In this document: piece after piece, positions 45,780 through 57,300 of the stretch | How the letters are laid out: each line of letters opens with the position of its first letter | How positions within the stretch are numbered: the first letter of the stretch is position 1 | Origin: Arenicola marina | Lineage: Eukaryota > Annelida > Polychaeta > Arenicolidae | Direction of reading: 5' to 3' | Assembly (NCBI GenBank): GCA_964019135.1 | Contig: OZ025258.1 | Span: forward strand, 4,731,961 to 4,795,960 | DNA length: 64,000 bases | Translations under genes and position numbers: made by a program | Notes under the pieces: generated by a model | Databases searched by the model: none | Seen by the model: only the letters and a program-made list of their open reading frames with translations | What the model was told of the DNA's origin: nothing

Positions 45780-48299
45780 CTGAGTGGCGTTCTATAGTTA
45801 ATGGGCCACGGGAACGGTGTGGATACTGCACTGAGTGGCGGTCTATAGTTAATGGGCCACAGGAACGGTGTGGATACCGCACTGAGTGGCGTTCTATAGT
45901 GAATGGGCCACGGGAACGGTGTGGATACCGCACTGAGTAGCGGTCTATGGTTAATGGGCCACGGGAACGGTGTGTATACCGCACTGAGTGGCTGTCGATA
46001 GTTAATGGGCCACGGGAACGGTGTGGATACCGCACTGAGTGGCGGTCTATGGTTAATGGGCCACGGGAACGGTGTGGATACCGCACTGAGTGGCGGTCTA
46101 TGGTTAATGGGCCACGGGAACGGTGTGGATACCGCACTGAGTGGCGGTCTATAGTTAATGGGCCACGGGAACGGTGTGGATACCGCACTGAGTGGCGGTC
46201 TATGGTTAATGGGCCACGGGAACGGTGTGGATACCGCACTGAGTGGCGGTCTATAGTTAATGGGCCACGGGAACGGTGTGGATACCGCACTGAGTGGCGG
46301 TCTATAGTTAATGGGCCACGGGAACGGTGTGGATACTGCACTGAGTGGCGGTCTGTAGTTAATGGGCCACAGGAACGGTGTGGATACCGCACTGAGTGGC
46401 GTTCTATAGTTAATGGGCCACGGGAACGGTGTGGATACCGCACTGAGTGGCGTTCTATAGTTAATGGGCCACGGGAACGGTGTGGATACCGCACTGAGTG
46501 GCGGTCTATAGTTAATGGGCCACGGGAACGGTGTGGATACTGCACTGAGTGGCGGTCTATAGTTAATGGGCCACAGGAACGGTGTGGATACCGCACTGAG
46601 TGGCGTTCTATAGTTAATGGGCCACGGGAACGGTGTGGATACCGCACTGAGTGGCGGTCTATAGTTAATGGGCCACGGGAACGGTGTGGATACCGCACTG
46701 AGTGGCGGTCTATAGTTAATGGGCCACGGGAACGGTGTGGATACTGCACTGAGTGGCGGTCTGTAGTTAATGGGCCACAGGAACGGTGTGGATACCGCAC
46801 TGAGTGGCGTTCTATAGTTAATGGGCCACGGGAACGGTGTGGATACCGCACTGAGTGGCGTTCTATAGTTAATGGGCCACGGGAACGGTGTGGATACCGC
46901 ACTGAGTGGCGGTCTATAGTTAATGGGCCACGGGAACGGTGTGGATACCGCACTGAGTGGCGGTCTATAGTTAATGGGCCACGGGAACGGTGTGGATACC
47001 GCACTGAGTGGCGGTCTATAGTTAATGGGCCACGGGAACCCTGTGGATACCGCACTGAGTGGCGTTCTATAGTTAATGGGCCACGGGAACGGTGTGGATA
47101 CCGCACTGAGTGGCGGTCTATAGTTAATGGGCCACGGGAACGGTGTGGATACCGCACTGAGTGGCGGTCTATAGTTAATGGGCCACGGGAACGGTGTGGA
47201 TACTGCACTGAGTGGCGGTCTGTAGTTAATGGGCCACAGGAACGGTGTGGATACCGCACTGAGTGGCGTTCTATAGTTAATGGGCCACGGGAACGGTGTG
47301 GATACCGCACTGAGTGGCGTTCTATAGTTAATGGGCCACGGGAACGGTGTGGATACCGCACTGAGTGGCGTTCTATAGTTAATGGGCCACAGGAACGGTG
47401 TGGATACCGCACTGAGTGGCGGTCTATAGTTAATGGGCCACGGGAACGGTGTGGATACCGCACTGAGTGGCGGTCTATAGTTAATGGGCCACGGGAACGG
47501 TGTGGATACTGCACTGAGTGGCGGTCTATAGTTAATGGGCCACAGGAACGGTGTGGATACCGCACTGAGTGGCGTTCTATAGTTAATGGGCCACGGGAAC
47601 GGTGTGGATACCGCACTGAGTGGCGTTCTATAGTTAATGGGCCACGGGAACGGTGTGGATACCGCACTGAGTGGCGGTCTATAGTTAATGGGCCACGGGA
47701 ACGGTGTGGATACCGCACTGAGTGGCGGTCTATAGTTAATGGGCCACGGGAACCCTGTGGATACCGCACTGAGTGGCGGTCTATAGTTAATGGGCCACGG
47801 GAACGGTGTGGATACCGCACTGAGTGGCGTTCTATAGTTAATGGGCCACGGGAACGGTGTGGATACCGCACTGAGTGGCGGTCTATAGTTAATGGGCCAC
47901 GGGAACGGTGTGGATACCGCACTGAGTGGCGGTCTATAGTTAATGGGCCACGGGAACGGTGTGGATACTGCACTGAGTGGCGGTCTGTAGTTAATGGGCC
48001 ACAGGAACGGTGTGGATACCGCACTGAGTGGCGTTCTATAGTTAATGGGCCACGGGAACGGTGTGGATACCGCACTGAGTGGCGTTCTATAGTTAATGGG
48101 CCACGGGAACGGTGTGGATACCGCACTGAGTGGCGGTCTATAGTTAATGGGCCACGGGAACGGTGTGGATACCGCACTGAGTGGCGGTCTATAGTTAATG
48201 GGCCACGGGAACGGTGTGGATACTGCACTGAGTGGCGGTCTATAGTTAATGGGCCACAGGAACGGTGTGGATACCGCACTGAGTGGCGTTCTATAGTTA
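45780..48299. repeat. 51-bp satellite array, about 49 copies
   Basis: Same family as the 65-bp array, but the 24-bp segment CAGGTTGG...CTAGCGA is replaced by the 10-bp TCTATAGTTA (or TCTATGGTTA); the 41-bp remainder is shared. The variant GATACTGCAC recurs at spacings that are multiples of 51 (204, 204, 459, 306, 459, 255 bp), showing higher-order structure. Since 51 is divisible by 3, several frames stay open for over 780 codons on both strands. These are not considered genes. Confidence 0.97.
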
Positions 48300-49245
48300 C
48301 ATCTTAATTGTTGGGCAACGCAAGCAATCAGTCTTCCGGCAGAGGGCGTTCCGATTAAGCTACAGCCCCTCTGCTCCACGTCAGATTTAACCATCAGAAG
48401 TACACGAAAATTGGAAATGAATCTAAGAGATATATTCGCAATTTGGCATCAAATACGTAACTGTTTATCAGTTACTGTGCTACTGTGGTACAGCACCGGA
48501 CGCATTCATTCGATGTGGAGTAATTAGAAGCCAAGTTAATTTCGAAATATGGTCTGAACTTCGATCGAGGTCAAAGGCGTGAAGCGCTTTGAATTTTGAC
48601 CCCGTGTTATTGAAATATGCATCGACAATACAAAATTTAACCTAAACAACCCTCTAAAACGATTCGTTACCTCAGTCCTGTCGAGGTCAACCGTGAGGAA
48701 CGAGCTCCCTCTGCTGGCAGAGTGGCAAGGAATATCACTTCTCACACTAGCTTGGCGGTGTCCATGCGTGACGTCACGTCCGAGACAAACCCACTCCGCT
48801 CTCGGCGACTGGCTACTTCTAAATGCGACTTGTAACCCCTCGAGCGGAAAATTATTAATCTCCTAGAGTACTTGTGCTGAGATAAAACAACACTTGAACC
48901 AATGCCATCTGCATATTATCTGGTACCGTTGTTTTTCCAGTACCTGAGTTAGTTAACCAGTTAGTGGTAACATGACAACATTCGATCTTGTCAACTTCGA
49001 GGATTCGTTTTTCCTGAGAAGTTGAGCGTATGACCGCTAACTGCGCGGCGTCGTACCATTGCCAGAGAACCCCATAGGGGTGCCAATGCTAACTGGTACA
49101 CCATTGGCTGGCAGCACTAATCACAACACTGACAGACCAGGAATGGCGCACCGGGCCATAGGACATGAAATGAAATTACATGGTGCTTTAGGCCATTTAT
49201 GTGTACACAAGGGCTATATGAATGACGGTGAAGGGTGAATGGATG
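48300..49245. other. unique spacer, no gene recognised
   Basis: Unique DNA between the large satellite and the 45-bp array, with a CTCF-like site 37 bp beyond the satellite edge (48336-48348). A near match reads CCAGCAGAGGGAG on minus near 48708-48722. No exon was recognised. Confidence 0.55.
48336..48348 (+). promoter_or_regulatory. CTCF-like motif (CCGGCAGAGGGCG)
   Basis: CCGGCAGAGGGCG differs from the CCASYAGRKGGCR core at one position. It sits 37 bp beyond the end of the 20.6-kb satellite. Motif match only. Confidence 0.4.
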
Positions 49246-49877
49246 AAGCATGCCCAGATGGGGTCCCCGGCCCGGATTGGGGCTAACACGAAGTATGCCC
49301 AGATGGGGTCCCCGGCCCGGATTGGGGCTAACACAAAGCATACCCAGATAAGGTCCCCGGCCCGGATTGGGGCTAACACAACGCATGCCCAGATAAGGTC
49401 CCCGGCCCGGATTGGGGCTAACACAAAGCATGCCCAGATAAGGTCCCCGGCCCGGATTGGGGCTAACACAAAGCATGCCCAGATAAGGTCCCCGGCCCGG
49501 ATTGGGGCTAACACAAAGCATGCCCAGATAAGGTCCCCGGCCAGTATTGGGGCTAACACAAAGCATGCCCAGATAAGGTCCCCGGCCCGGATTGGGGCTA
49601 ACACAAAGCATGCCCAGATAAGGTCCCCGGCCCGGATTGGGGCTAACACAACGCATGCCCAGATGAGATCCCCGGCCAGGATTGGGGCTAACACAAAGCA
49701 TGCCCAGATGAGATCCGCGGCCAGGATTGGGGCTAACACAAAGCATGCCCAGATGAGATCCCCGGCCAGGATTGGGGCTAACACAAAGCATGCCCAGATG
49801 AGATCCCCGGCCAGGATTGGGGCTAACACAAAGCATGCCCAGATGAGATCCCCGGCCAGGATTGGGGCAAACATGAA
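49246..49877. repeat. 45-bp array, 14 copies in three homogeneous blocks
   Basis: The unit is GCATGCCCAGATAAGGTCCC, CGGCCCGGATTGGGGCTAAC, ACAAA. The first two copies have ATGGGGTCC, the next seven ATAAGGTCC, and the last five ATGAGATCC with GGCCAGG. It lies 118 bp downstream of the Ly6-family stop codon and could be in its 3-prime UTR. Confidence 0.95.
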
Positions 49878-49995
49878 AACACAAATAACGAGTCAGACAG
49901 AGACAAACAAAGCCGTGCCCCAGTCGGGAGCACCCCCTCCATCTCTCACCCTTCCCATCCCATCACAACGTGCCATGTCGCCATGGTGTGAGCCG

Positions 49996-50258
49996 TCAGT
50001 GCGTCACTCCAGGTCTGGCTGTCACCAGCACAAAGATGGCGGCCACCACGACGGCGGCCAGGGACGAGTTGGCTGTGGCGCCGGCCTGGTTGCAGTTGTT
50101 GGTGTTACAGAGACAGAGCTTGTTGAAGATGTTGTGGACGTTCTCGAAGCTGGTCCTCTTCTGGCAGTGCTCCATGGTCCTGTTGCGGTGGCGGTCGTGG
50201 GTCGGCAGGGTATCAATCTCGTCCTGCGTAGCGCAGCGCCGTATGATCACCTGCAGCC
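49996..50258 (-). CDS. Ly6/uPAR-type GPI-anchored protein, last exon
   Basis: The acceptor is GGTTGCAG (AG at 50259-50260). The phase-1 junction joins to the exon at 52583-52771. The translation reads LQVIIRRCATQDEIDTL, a sequon NRT, EHCQKR, KLCLCNTNNCNQ and then AGATANSSLAAVVVAAIFVL with a short polar tail and TGA at 49996-49998. C-x-C-x4-C-N closes the ten-cysteine Ly6/uPAR (three-finger fold) pattern. The small residues followed by a hydrophobic tail form a classic GPI-attachment signal, so the protein is expected on the outer face of the plasma membrane. Members of this family act as receptor ligands, channel chaperones or adhesion proteins; the role here is unknown. Confidence 0.87.
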
Positions 50259-50654
50259 CTGCAACCCACCACCAACACTGACAGTACAACACAGAACGGG
50301 CTTCTAAAGCAGCGTGTCGAGCTTTCCCCACCAACTCGAAGCCCAGGCGACATATATATCACAATTTGCAGAAAACTCGATTGTTTCATTCTATAAATTC
50401 AGATACCTAATAAACATCGCCGTTTCGGCTGTGATAAGAGCTCAAAGTAACTGGTGACCTACGTGTCCCATCACTACCCCCCACCAGTGGTTTGTCACAG
50501 AATCTCTGCGTGGGGGGGGGGGGGCGAATCCCCCTATTCTAACCTAAGACGCTCCTAAAATTGTAATCAGTTGGACAGGTAAACTATCGAAATTCGAAAC
50601 CCTATGAAGTATTTGATTCCGCTATATACTTACTTGACAGGGATTTCATTGTCT
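50259..50654 (-). other. 3-prime part of the last intron
   Basis: Unique intron sequence between the acceptor of the last exon and the splice-donor minisatellite, with a G12 run near 50511-50523. Confidence 0.7.
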
Positions 50655-52600
50655 GACCCCCAGACCGCCCCCCCACCCTCTGGCACTCTGTGCGGTACTC
50701 ACGCTGTCTGACGGTGTGGCCCCCCCCACCCTCTGGCACTCTGTGCGGTACTCACGCTGTCTGACGGTGTGGCCCCCCCCCACCCTCTGGCACTCTGTGC
50801 GGTACTCACGCTGTCTGACGGTGTGGCCCCCCCCACCCTCTGGCACTCTGTGCGGTACTCACGCTGTCTGACGGTGTGCCCCCCCCCCACCCTCTGGCAC
50901 TCTGTGCGGTACTCACGCTGTCTGACGGTGTGCCCCCCCCACCCTCTGGCACTCTGTGCGGTACTCACGCTGTCTGACGGTGTGGCCCCCCCCCACCCTC
51001 TGGCACTCTGTGCGGTACTCACGCTGTCTGACGGTGTGGCCCCCCCCACCCTCTGGCACTCTGTGCGGTACTCACGCTGTCTGACGGTGTGCCCCCCCCC
51101 CACCCTCTGGCACTCTGTGCGGTACTCACGCTGTCTGACGGTGTGGCCCCCCCCCACCCTCTGGCACTCTGTGCGGTACTCACGCTGTCTGACGGTGTGG
51201 CCCCCCCCCACCCTCTGGCACTCTGTGCTGTACTCACGCTGTCTGACGGTGTGGCCCCCCCCCCACCCTCTGGCACTCTGTGCGGTACTCACGCTGTCTG
51301 ACGGTGTGGCCCCCCCCCCCACCCTCTGGCACTCTGTGCGGTACTCACGCTGTCTGACGGTGTGGCCCCCCCCCACCCTCTGGCACTCTGTGCGGTACTC
51401 ACGCTGTCTGACGGTGTGGCCCCCCCACCCTCTGGCACTCTGTGCGGTACTCACGCTGTCTGACGGTGTGGCCCCCCCCCACCCTCTGGCACTCTGTGCG
51501 GTACTCACGCTGTCTGACGGTGTGCCCCCCCCCCCACCCTCTGGCACTCTGTGCGGTACTCACGCTGTCTGACGGTGTGGCCCCCCCCCCCACCCTCTGG
51601 CACTCTGTGCGGTACTCACGCTGTCTGACGGTGTGGCCCCCCCCACCCTCTGGCACTCTGTGCGGTACTCACGCTGTCTGACGGTGTGGCTCCCCCCCCA
51701 CCCTCTGGCACTCTGTGCGGTACTCACGCTGTCTGACGGTGTGGCCCCCCTACCCTCTGGCACTCTGTGCGGTACTCACGCTGTCTGACGGTGTGCCCCC
51801 CCCCCATCCTCTGGCACTCTGTGCGGTACTCATGCTGTCTGACGGTGTGCCCCCCCCCCACCCTCTGGCACTCTGTGCGGTACTCACGCTGTCTGACGGT
51901 GTGGCCCCCCCCCACCCTCTGGCACTCTGTGCGGTACTCACGCTGTCTGACGGTGTGGCCCCCCCCACCCTCTGGCACTCTGTGCGGTACTCACGCTGTC
52001 TGACGGTGTGGCCCCCTCCACCCTCTGGCACTCTGTGCGGTACTCACGCTGTCTGACGGTGTGGCCCCGCCCCCACCCTCTGGCACTCTGTGCGGTACTC
52101 ACGCTGTCTGACGGTGTGGCCCCCCCCCACCCTCTGGCACTCTGTGCGGTACTCACGCTGTCTGACGGTGTGGCCCCCCCCACCCTCTGGCACTCTGTGC
52201 GGTACTCACGCTGTCTGACGGTGTGGCCCCCCCACCCTCTGGCACTCTGTGCGGTACTCACGCTGTCTGACGGTGTGGCCCCCCCCCCACCCTCTGGCAC
52301 TCTGTGCGGTACTCACGCTGTCTGACGGTGTGGCCCCCCCCCACCCTCTGGCACTCTGTGCGGTACTCACGCTGTCTGACGGTGTGGCCCCCCCCACCCT
52401 CTGGCACTCTGTGCGGTACTCACGCTGTCTGACGGTGTGCCCCCCCCACCCTCTGGCACTCTGTGCGGTACTCACGCTGTCTGACGGTGTGGCCCCCCCC
52501 CCACCCTCTGGCACTCTGTGCGGTACTCACGCTGTCTGACGGTGTGGCCCCCCCACCCTCTGGCACTCTGTGCGGTACTCACGCTGTCTGACGGTGTGGC
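50655..52600 (-). repeat. minisatellite (about 53-55 bp, about 36 copies) containing an exon end plus 5-prime splice site
   Basis: In the gene sense (minus) each unit reads GGCCACACCGTCAGACAGC, then GTGAGTACCGCACAGAGTGC, then CAGAGG and a G-run of variable length. The first 19 nt are identical to the last 19 nt of the Ly6 exon at 52583-52771; the next part is the start of its intron, including donor GTGAGT. Unit length varies only in the G-run. All but one of the copies read by eye keep GTGAGT; the copy at 51828-51833 reads ATGAGT. The frame that continues the exon is stop-free in units whose length preserves it; another frame has TGA. The array abuts the exon directly. Confidence 0.95.
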
Positions 52601-52771
52601 CGAAGGGACGATACTTGTAGTCGATCTTGGTGCAGTACCCGAGACTGCAGGGCACGGCAAGAGGCTTCTTCTGTCCGGCCTCAAGGAGATCCCACTCCTG
52701 ACGGCAGAGATTGGAACTAGCGAGGTCCTGGGAGGTGTTCCGGGAGTCGCAGTTGTAGCACCAGACGCCCC
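52583..52771 (-). CDS. Ly6/uPAR-type GPI-anchored protein, main Ly6 exon
   Basis: This is a 189-bp, phase 1-1 exon. The acceptor is CTCCCACCAG (AG at 52772-52773) and the nearest donor is CAGACAGC followed by GTGAGT (52577-52582). The translation reads GVWCYNCDSRNTSQDLASSN, LCRQEWDLLEAGQKK, PCSLGYCTKIDYKYRPFGH and TVRQ. It starts the Ly6 domain with C-x2-C near the N-terminus and contains five of the ten cysteines plus a sequon NTS. Its last 19 nt are repeated about 36 times downstream together with the donor, so use of a more distal donor would lengthen the exon by multiples of about 54 nt, inserting HTVRQREYRTECQRVGG-like peptides. The acceptor coincides with a CTCF-like match. Confidence 0.88.
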
Positions 52772-52778
52772 CTGGTGG
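52766..52778 (-). promoter_or_regulatory. CTCF-like motif (CCACCAGGGGGCG)
   Basis: The minus strand reads CCACCAGGGGGCG, a full match to CCASYAGRKGGCR. It spans the acceptor and first bases of the Ly6 exon, so splicing and coding constraint may account for it. Confidence 0.4.
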
Positions 52779-53227
52779 GAGTGCTGTCGCTGGAAGGGGT
52801 CAACGCTGGAGTGTGGTTGTGTGTCATTATGATCGGTCGCTGCTAACGCTATTTCAACAGTCGTTCAAAGCCAAAATCCTGTCTTATTTTATCATGTATG
52901 GCCTTATTCCTGATGAATATTGTTGTTACTGAAATGTATTGCCTGGAGCAATCACAACCTCTATATGGCGGCTATATAAGGGGTGGGGTGGGGTGGGGGG
53001 GGGCCTTTTTCGATCTCCGCGATTGGCATCCAGGAATTCTTTGAGATTCGCCATCCGCTGTTGGGAATTTTGGGAGATCGTTATTAGTACAATTCCTGGT
53101 TCAACGCGAAGACCCTTTGCCTATTTACCGCGATCCGTTATAGCACCATTAAGGTTTTTTTTTTCGCGCCCAGCTTTAAAATGTCCTTATCTTGGAGATT
53201 CCAAATTGCTCTCCCCAATTCTGTGTG
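52772..53227 (-). other. intron sequence with G-rich tract
   Basis: This is the 3-prime end of the intron preceding the main Ly6 exon. Plus-strand GGGGTGGGGTGGGGTGGGGG near 52980-53000 has G-quadruplex potential, next to CTATATAAGG (TATA/CArG-like). No exon seen. Confidence 0.6.
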
Positions 53228-53948
53228 GATTCGCGATTCAGAGGGGGTATCCCCCATATAACAGCGATTCAGAGGGGGTGTCCCCCATATAACAACGATT
53301 CAGAGGGGGTGTCCCCCATATAACAGCGATTCAGAGGGGGTGTCCCCCATATAACAGCGATTCAGAGGGGGTGTCCCCCATATAACAGCGATTCAGAGGG
53401 ACTGTCCCCCATATAACAGCGATTCAGAGGGGGTGTCCCCCATATAACAGTGATTCAGAGGGATGTCCCCCATATAACAGCGATTCAGAGGGGGTGTCCC
53501 CCATATAACAGCGATTTAGAGGGGGTGTCCCCCATATAACAGCGATTCAGAGGGGGTGCCCCCCATATAACAGCGATTTAGAGGGGGTGTCCCCCATATA
53601 ACAGCGATTCAGAGGGACTGTCCCCCATATAACAGCGATTCAGAGGGGGTGTCCCCCATATAACAGTGATTCAGAGGGGGTGTCCCCCATATAACAGCGA
53701 TTCAGAGAGGGTGTCCCCCATATAACAGCGATTCAGAGGGGGTGTCCCCCATATAACAGCGATTCAGAGGGACTGTCCCCCATATAACAGCGATTCAGAG
53801 GGGCTGTCCCCCATATAACAGCGATTCAGAGAGGGTGTCCCCCATATAACAGCGATTCAGAGGGGCTGTCCCCCATATAACAGCGATTCAGAGGGGCTGT
53901 CCCCCATATAACAGCGATTCAGAGGGGGTGTCCCCCATATAACAGCGA
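53228..53948. repeat. 31-bp array, about 23 copies, each with a GGGGG-TGT-CCCCC hairpin
   Basis: The unit is CAGCGATTCAGAGGGGGTGT followed by CCCCCATATAA. Variants such as GGGACTGTCCCCC and GAGAGGGTGTCCCCC mostly keep a G-run opposite a C-run. It lies within a Ly6-family intron. Confidence 0.95.
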
Positions 53949-54349
53949 GCTACCCATAAATGTGTTACGTAGCAAACGTAGCTTCTAAGTAACGATCAGC
54001 TGTCAAGGAAAATAAAAATATTCTATCATATTCACTAATCCATTTGAAGCAAATTGTACAGTTCTGTTAAATGTAAATGGGAAACTTTCGTTGCAGCATA
54101 AATGACAATATTATTGGCTGAAGATATTTGTATCAATAACAGTAAGGCTTTATTTAAAAAATAATGGAGCCAATAATGGACTTCAATGATAGCATTATGC
54201 CTGATATTACTGCTGCTAATATTTGTAAAGTGTAGTGTTTTCAGACCTATCGTGCCGCCTATCAGTTAGATGTCTACAGTGGTTCAAGGTGCTTACAGTG
54301 GTTAAAGATGCCTGCTGTGGATACAGATGCCTGCACTAGTTAAAGATGC
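53949..54349 (-). other. unique intron island
   Basis: AT-rich. On minus there is a strong acceptor-like TTTTTATTTTCCTTGACAG near 53993-54011 and an AATAAA near 54145, but no downstream segment keeps the phase needed for an exon of this gene. Confidence 0.5.
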
Positions 54350-57300
54350 CTCCAGTGGTTACAGGTACAGCGGAAGTGGTCACTGACAGTGCTATCAGAT
54401 GTCTGTAGTGGTTACAGGTACAGCGGGAGTGGTCACTGACAGTGCTAGCAGATGTCCGTAGTGGTTACAGGTACAACGGGAGTGGTCACTGACAGTGCTA
54501 GCAGATGTCTGTAGTGGTTACAGGTACAGCTGGAGTGGTCACTGACAGTGCTAACAGATGTTTGTAGTGGTTACAGGTACAGCGGGAGTGGTCACTGACA
54601 GTGCTAACAGATGTTTGTAGTGGTTACAGGTACAGCGGTAGTGGTCACTGACAGTGCTAGCAGATGTCCGTAGTGGTTACAGGTACAGCGGGAGTGGTCA
54701 CTGACAGTGCTAACAGATGTTTGTAGTGGTTACAGGTACAGCGGTAGTGGTCACTGACAGTGCTAGCAGATGTCCGTAGTGGTTACAGGTACAGCGGTAG
54801 TGGTCACTGACAGTGCTAGCAGATGTTTGTAGTGGTTACAAGTACAGCGGGAGTGGTCACTGACAGTGCTAGCAGATGTCCGTAGTGGTTACAGGTACAA
54901 CGGGAGTGGTCACTGACAGTGCTAGCAGATGTCTGTAGTGGTTACAGGTACAGCGGGAGTGGTCACTGACAGTGCTAGCAGATGTCCGTAGTGGTTACAG
55001 GTACAACGGGAGTGGTCACTGACAGTGCTAGCAGATGTCTGTAGTGGTTACAGGTACAGCTGGAGTGGTCACTGACAGTGCTAACAGATGTTTGTAGTGG
55101 TTACAGGTACAGCGGGAGTGGTCACTGACAGTGCTAACAGATGTTTGTAGTGGTTACAGGTACAGCGGTAGTGGTCACTGACAGTGCTAACAGATGTCTG
55201 TAGTGGTTACAAGTACAGCGGGAGTGGTCACTGACAGTGCTAGCAGATGTCCGTAGTGGTTACAGGTACAACGGGAGTGGTCACTGACAGTGCTAACAGA
55301 TGTCTGTAGTGGTTACAAGTACAGCGGGAGTGGTCACTGACAGTGCTAGCAGATGTCCGTAGTGGTTACAGGTACAACGGGAGTGGTCACTGACAGTGCT
55401 AGCAGATGTCTGTAGTGGTTACAGGTACAGCGGGAGTGGTCACTGACAGTGCTAGCAGATGTCCGTAGTGGTTACAGGTACAACGGGAGTGGTCACTGAC
55501 AGTGCTAGCAGATGTCTGTAGTGGTTACAGGTACAGCTGGAGTGGTCACTGACAGTGCTAACAGATGTTTGTAGTGGTTACAGGTACAGCGGGAGTGGTC
55601 ACTGACAGTGCTAACAGATGTTTGTAGTGGTTACAGGTACAGCGGTAGTGGTCACTGACAGTGCTAGCAGATGTCCGTAGTGGTTACAGGTACAGCGGGA
55701 GTGGTCACTGACAGTGCTAACAGATGTTTGTAGTGGTTACAGGTACAGCGGTAGTGGTCACTGACAGTGCTAGCAGATGTCCGTAGTGGTTACAGGTACA
55801 GCGGGAGTGGTCACTGACAGTGCTAACAGATGTCTGTAGTGGTTACAGGTACAGCGGTAGTGGTCACTGACAGTGCTAGCAGATGTTTGTAGTGGTTACA
55901 GGTACAGCGGTAGTGGTCACTGACAGTGCTAGCAGATGTCTGTAGTGGTTACAGGTACAGCGGTAGTGGTCACTGACAGTGCTAACAGATGTTTGTAGTG
56001 GTTACAGGTACAGCGGGAGTGGTCACTGACAGTGCTTGCAGATGTCCGTAGTGGTTACAGGTACACCGGGAGTGGTCACTGACAGTGCTAACAGATGTCT
56101 GTAGTGGTTACAGGTACAGCGGTAGTGGTCACTGACAGTGCTAACAGATGTTTGTAGTGGTTACAGGTACAGCGGGAGTGGTCACTGACAGTGCTTGCAG
56201 ATGTCCGTAGTGGTTACAGGTACACCGGGAGTGGTCACTGACAGTGCTAGCAGATGTCCGTAGTGGTTACAGGTACAGCGGGAGTGGTCACTGACAGTGC
56301 TAACAGATTCCGTAGTGGTTACAGGTACGGCGGTAGTGGTCACTGACAGTGCTAACAGATGTCCCTAGTGGTTACAGGTACAGCGGGAGTGGTCAGTGAC
56401 AGTGCTAACAGATGTCCGTAGTGGTTACAGGTACAGCGGGAGTGGTCACTGACAGTGCTAGCAGATGTTTGTAGTGCTTACAGGTACAGCGGGAGTGGTC
56501 ACTGACAGTGCTAGCAGATGTTTGTAGTGGTTACAGGTACAGCGGGAGTGGTCACTGACAGTGCTAGCAGATGTCTGTAGTGGTTACAGGTACAGCGGGA
56601 GTGGTCACTGACAGTGCTTGCAGATGTCCGTAGTGGTTACAGGTACACCGGGAGTGGTCACTGACAGTGCTAACAGATTCCGTAGTGGTTACAGGTACGG
56701 CGGGAGTGGTCACTGACAGTGCTAACAGATGTCCCTAGTGGTTACAGGTACAGCGGGAGTGGTCAGTGACAGTGCTAACAGATGTCCGTAGTGGTTACAG
56801 GTACAGCGGGAGTGGTCACTGACAGTGCTAGCAGATGTTTGTAGTGCTTACAGGTACAGCGGGAGTGGTCACTGACAGTGCTAGCAGATGTCTGTAGTGG
56901 TTACAAGTACAGCGGGAGTGGTCACTGACAGTGCTAGCAGATGTCCGTAGTGGTTACAGGTACAACGGGAGTGGTCACTGACAGTGCTAGCAGATGTCTG
57001 TAGTGGTTACAGGTACAGCGGGAGTGGTCACTGACAGTGCTAGCAGATGTCCGTAGTGGTTACAGGTACAACGGGAGTGGTCACTGACAGTGCTAGCAGA
57101 TGTCTGTAGTGGTTACAGGTACAGCTGGAGTGGTCACTGACAGTGCTAACAGATGTTTGTAGTGGTTACAGGTACAGCGGGAGTGGTCACTGACAGTGCT
57201 AACAGATGTTTGTAGTGGTTACAGGTACAGCGGTAGTGGTCACTGACAGTGCTAGCAGATGTCCGTAGTGGTTACAGGTACAGCGGGAGTGGTCACTGAC

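Noticed and set aside
27696..48299. Centromeric satellite with a CENP-B box
   Set aside because: No match to the CENP-B box pattern was found in the 65-bp or 51-bp unit, and the locus lies between genes.
45613..48394. Open frames of more than 780 codons on both strands through the 51-bp array
   Set aside because: They follow from a 51-bp (17-codon) unit lacking stops. Open in several frames and both strands, with no start context, domain or unique sequence.
53950..54011. Extra Ly6-family exon after TTTTCCTTGACAG on minus
   Set aside because: In the required phase the frame stops within 12 codons, and available GT donors break the phase.
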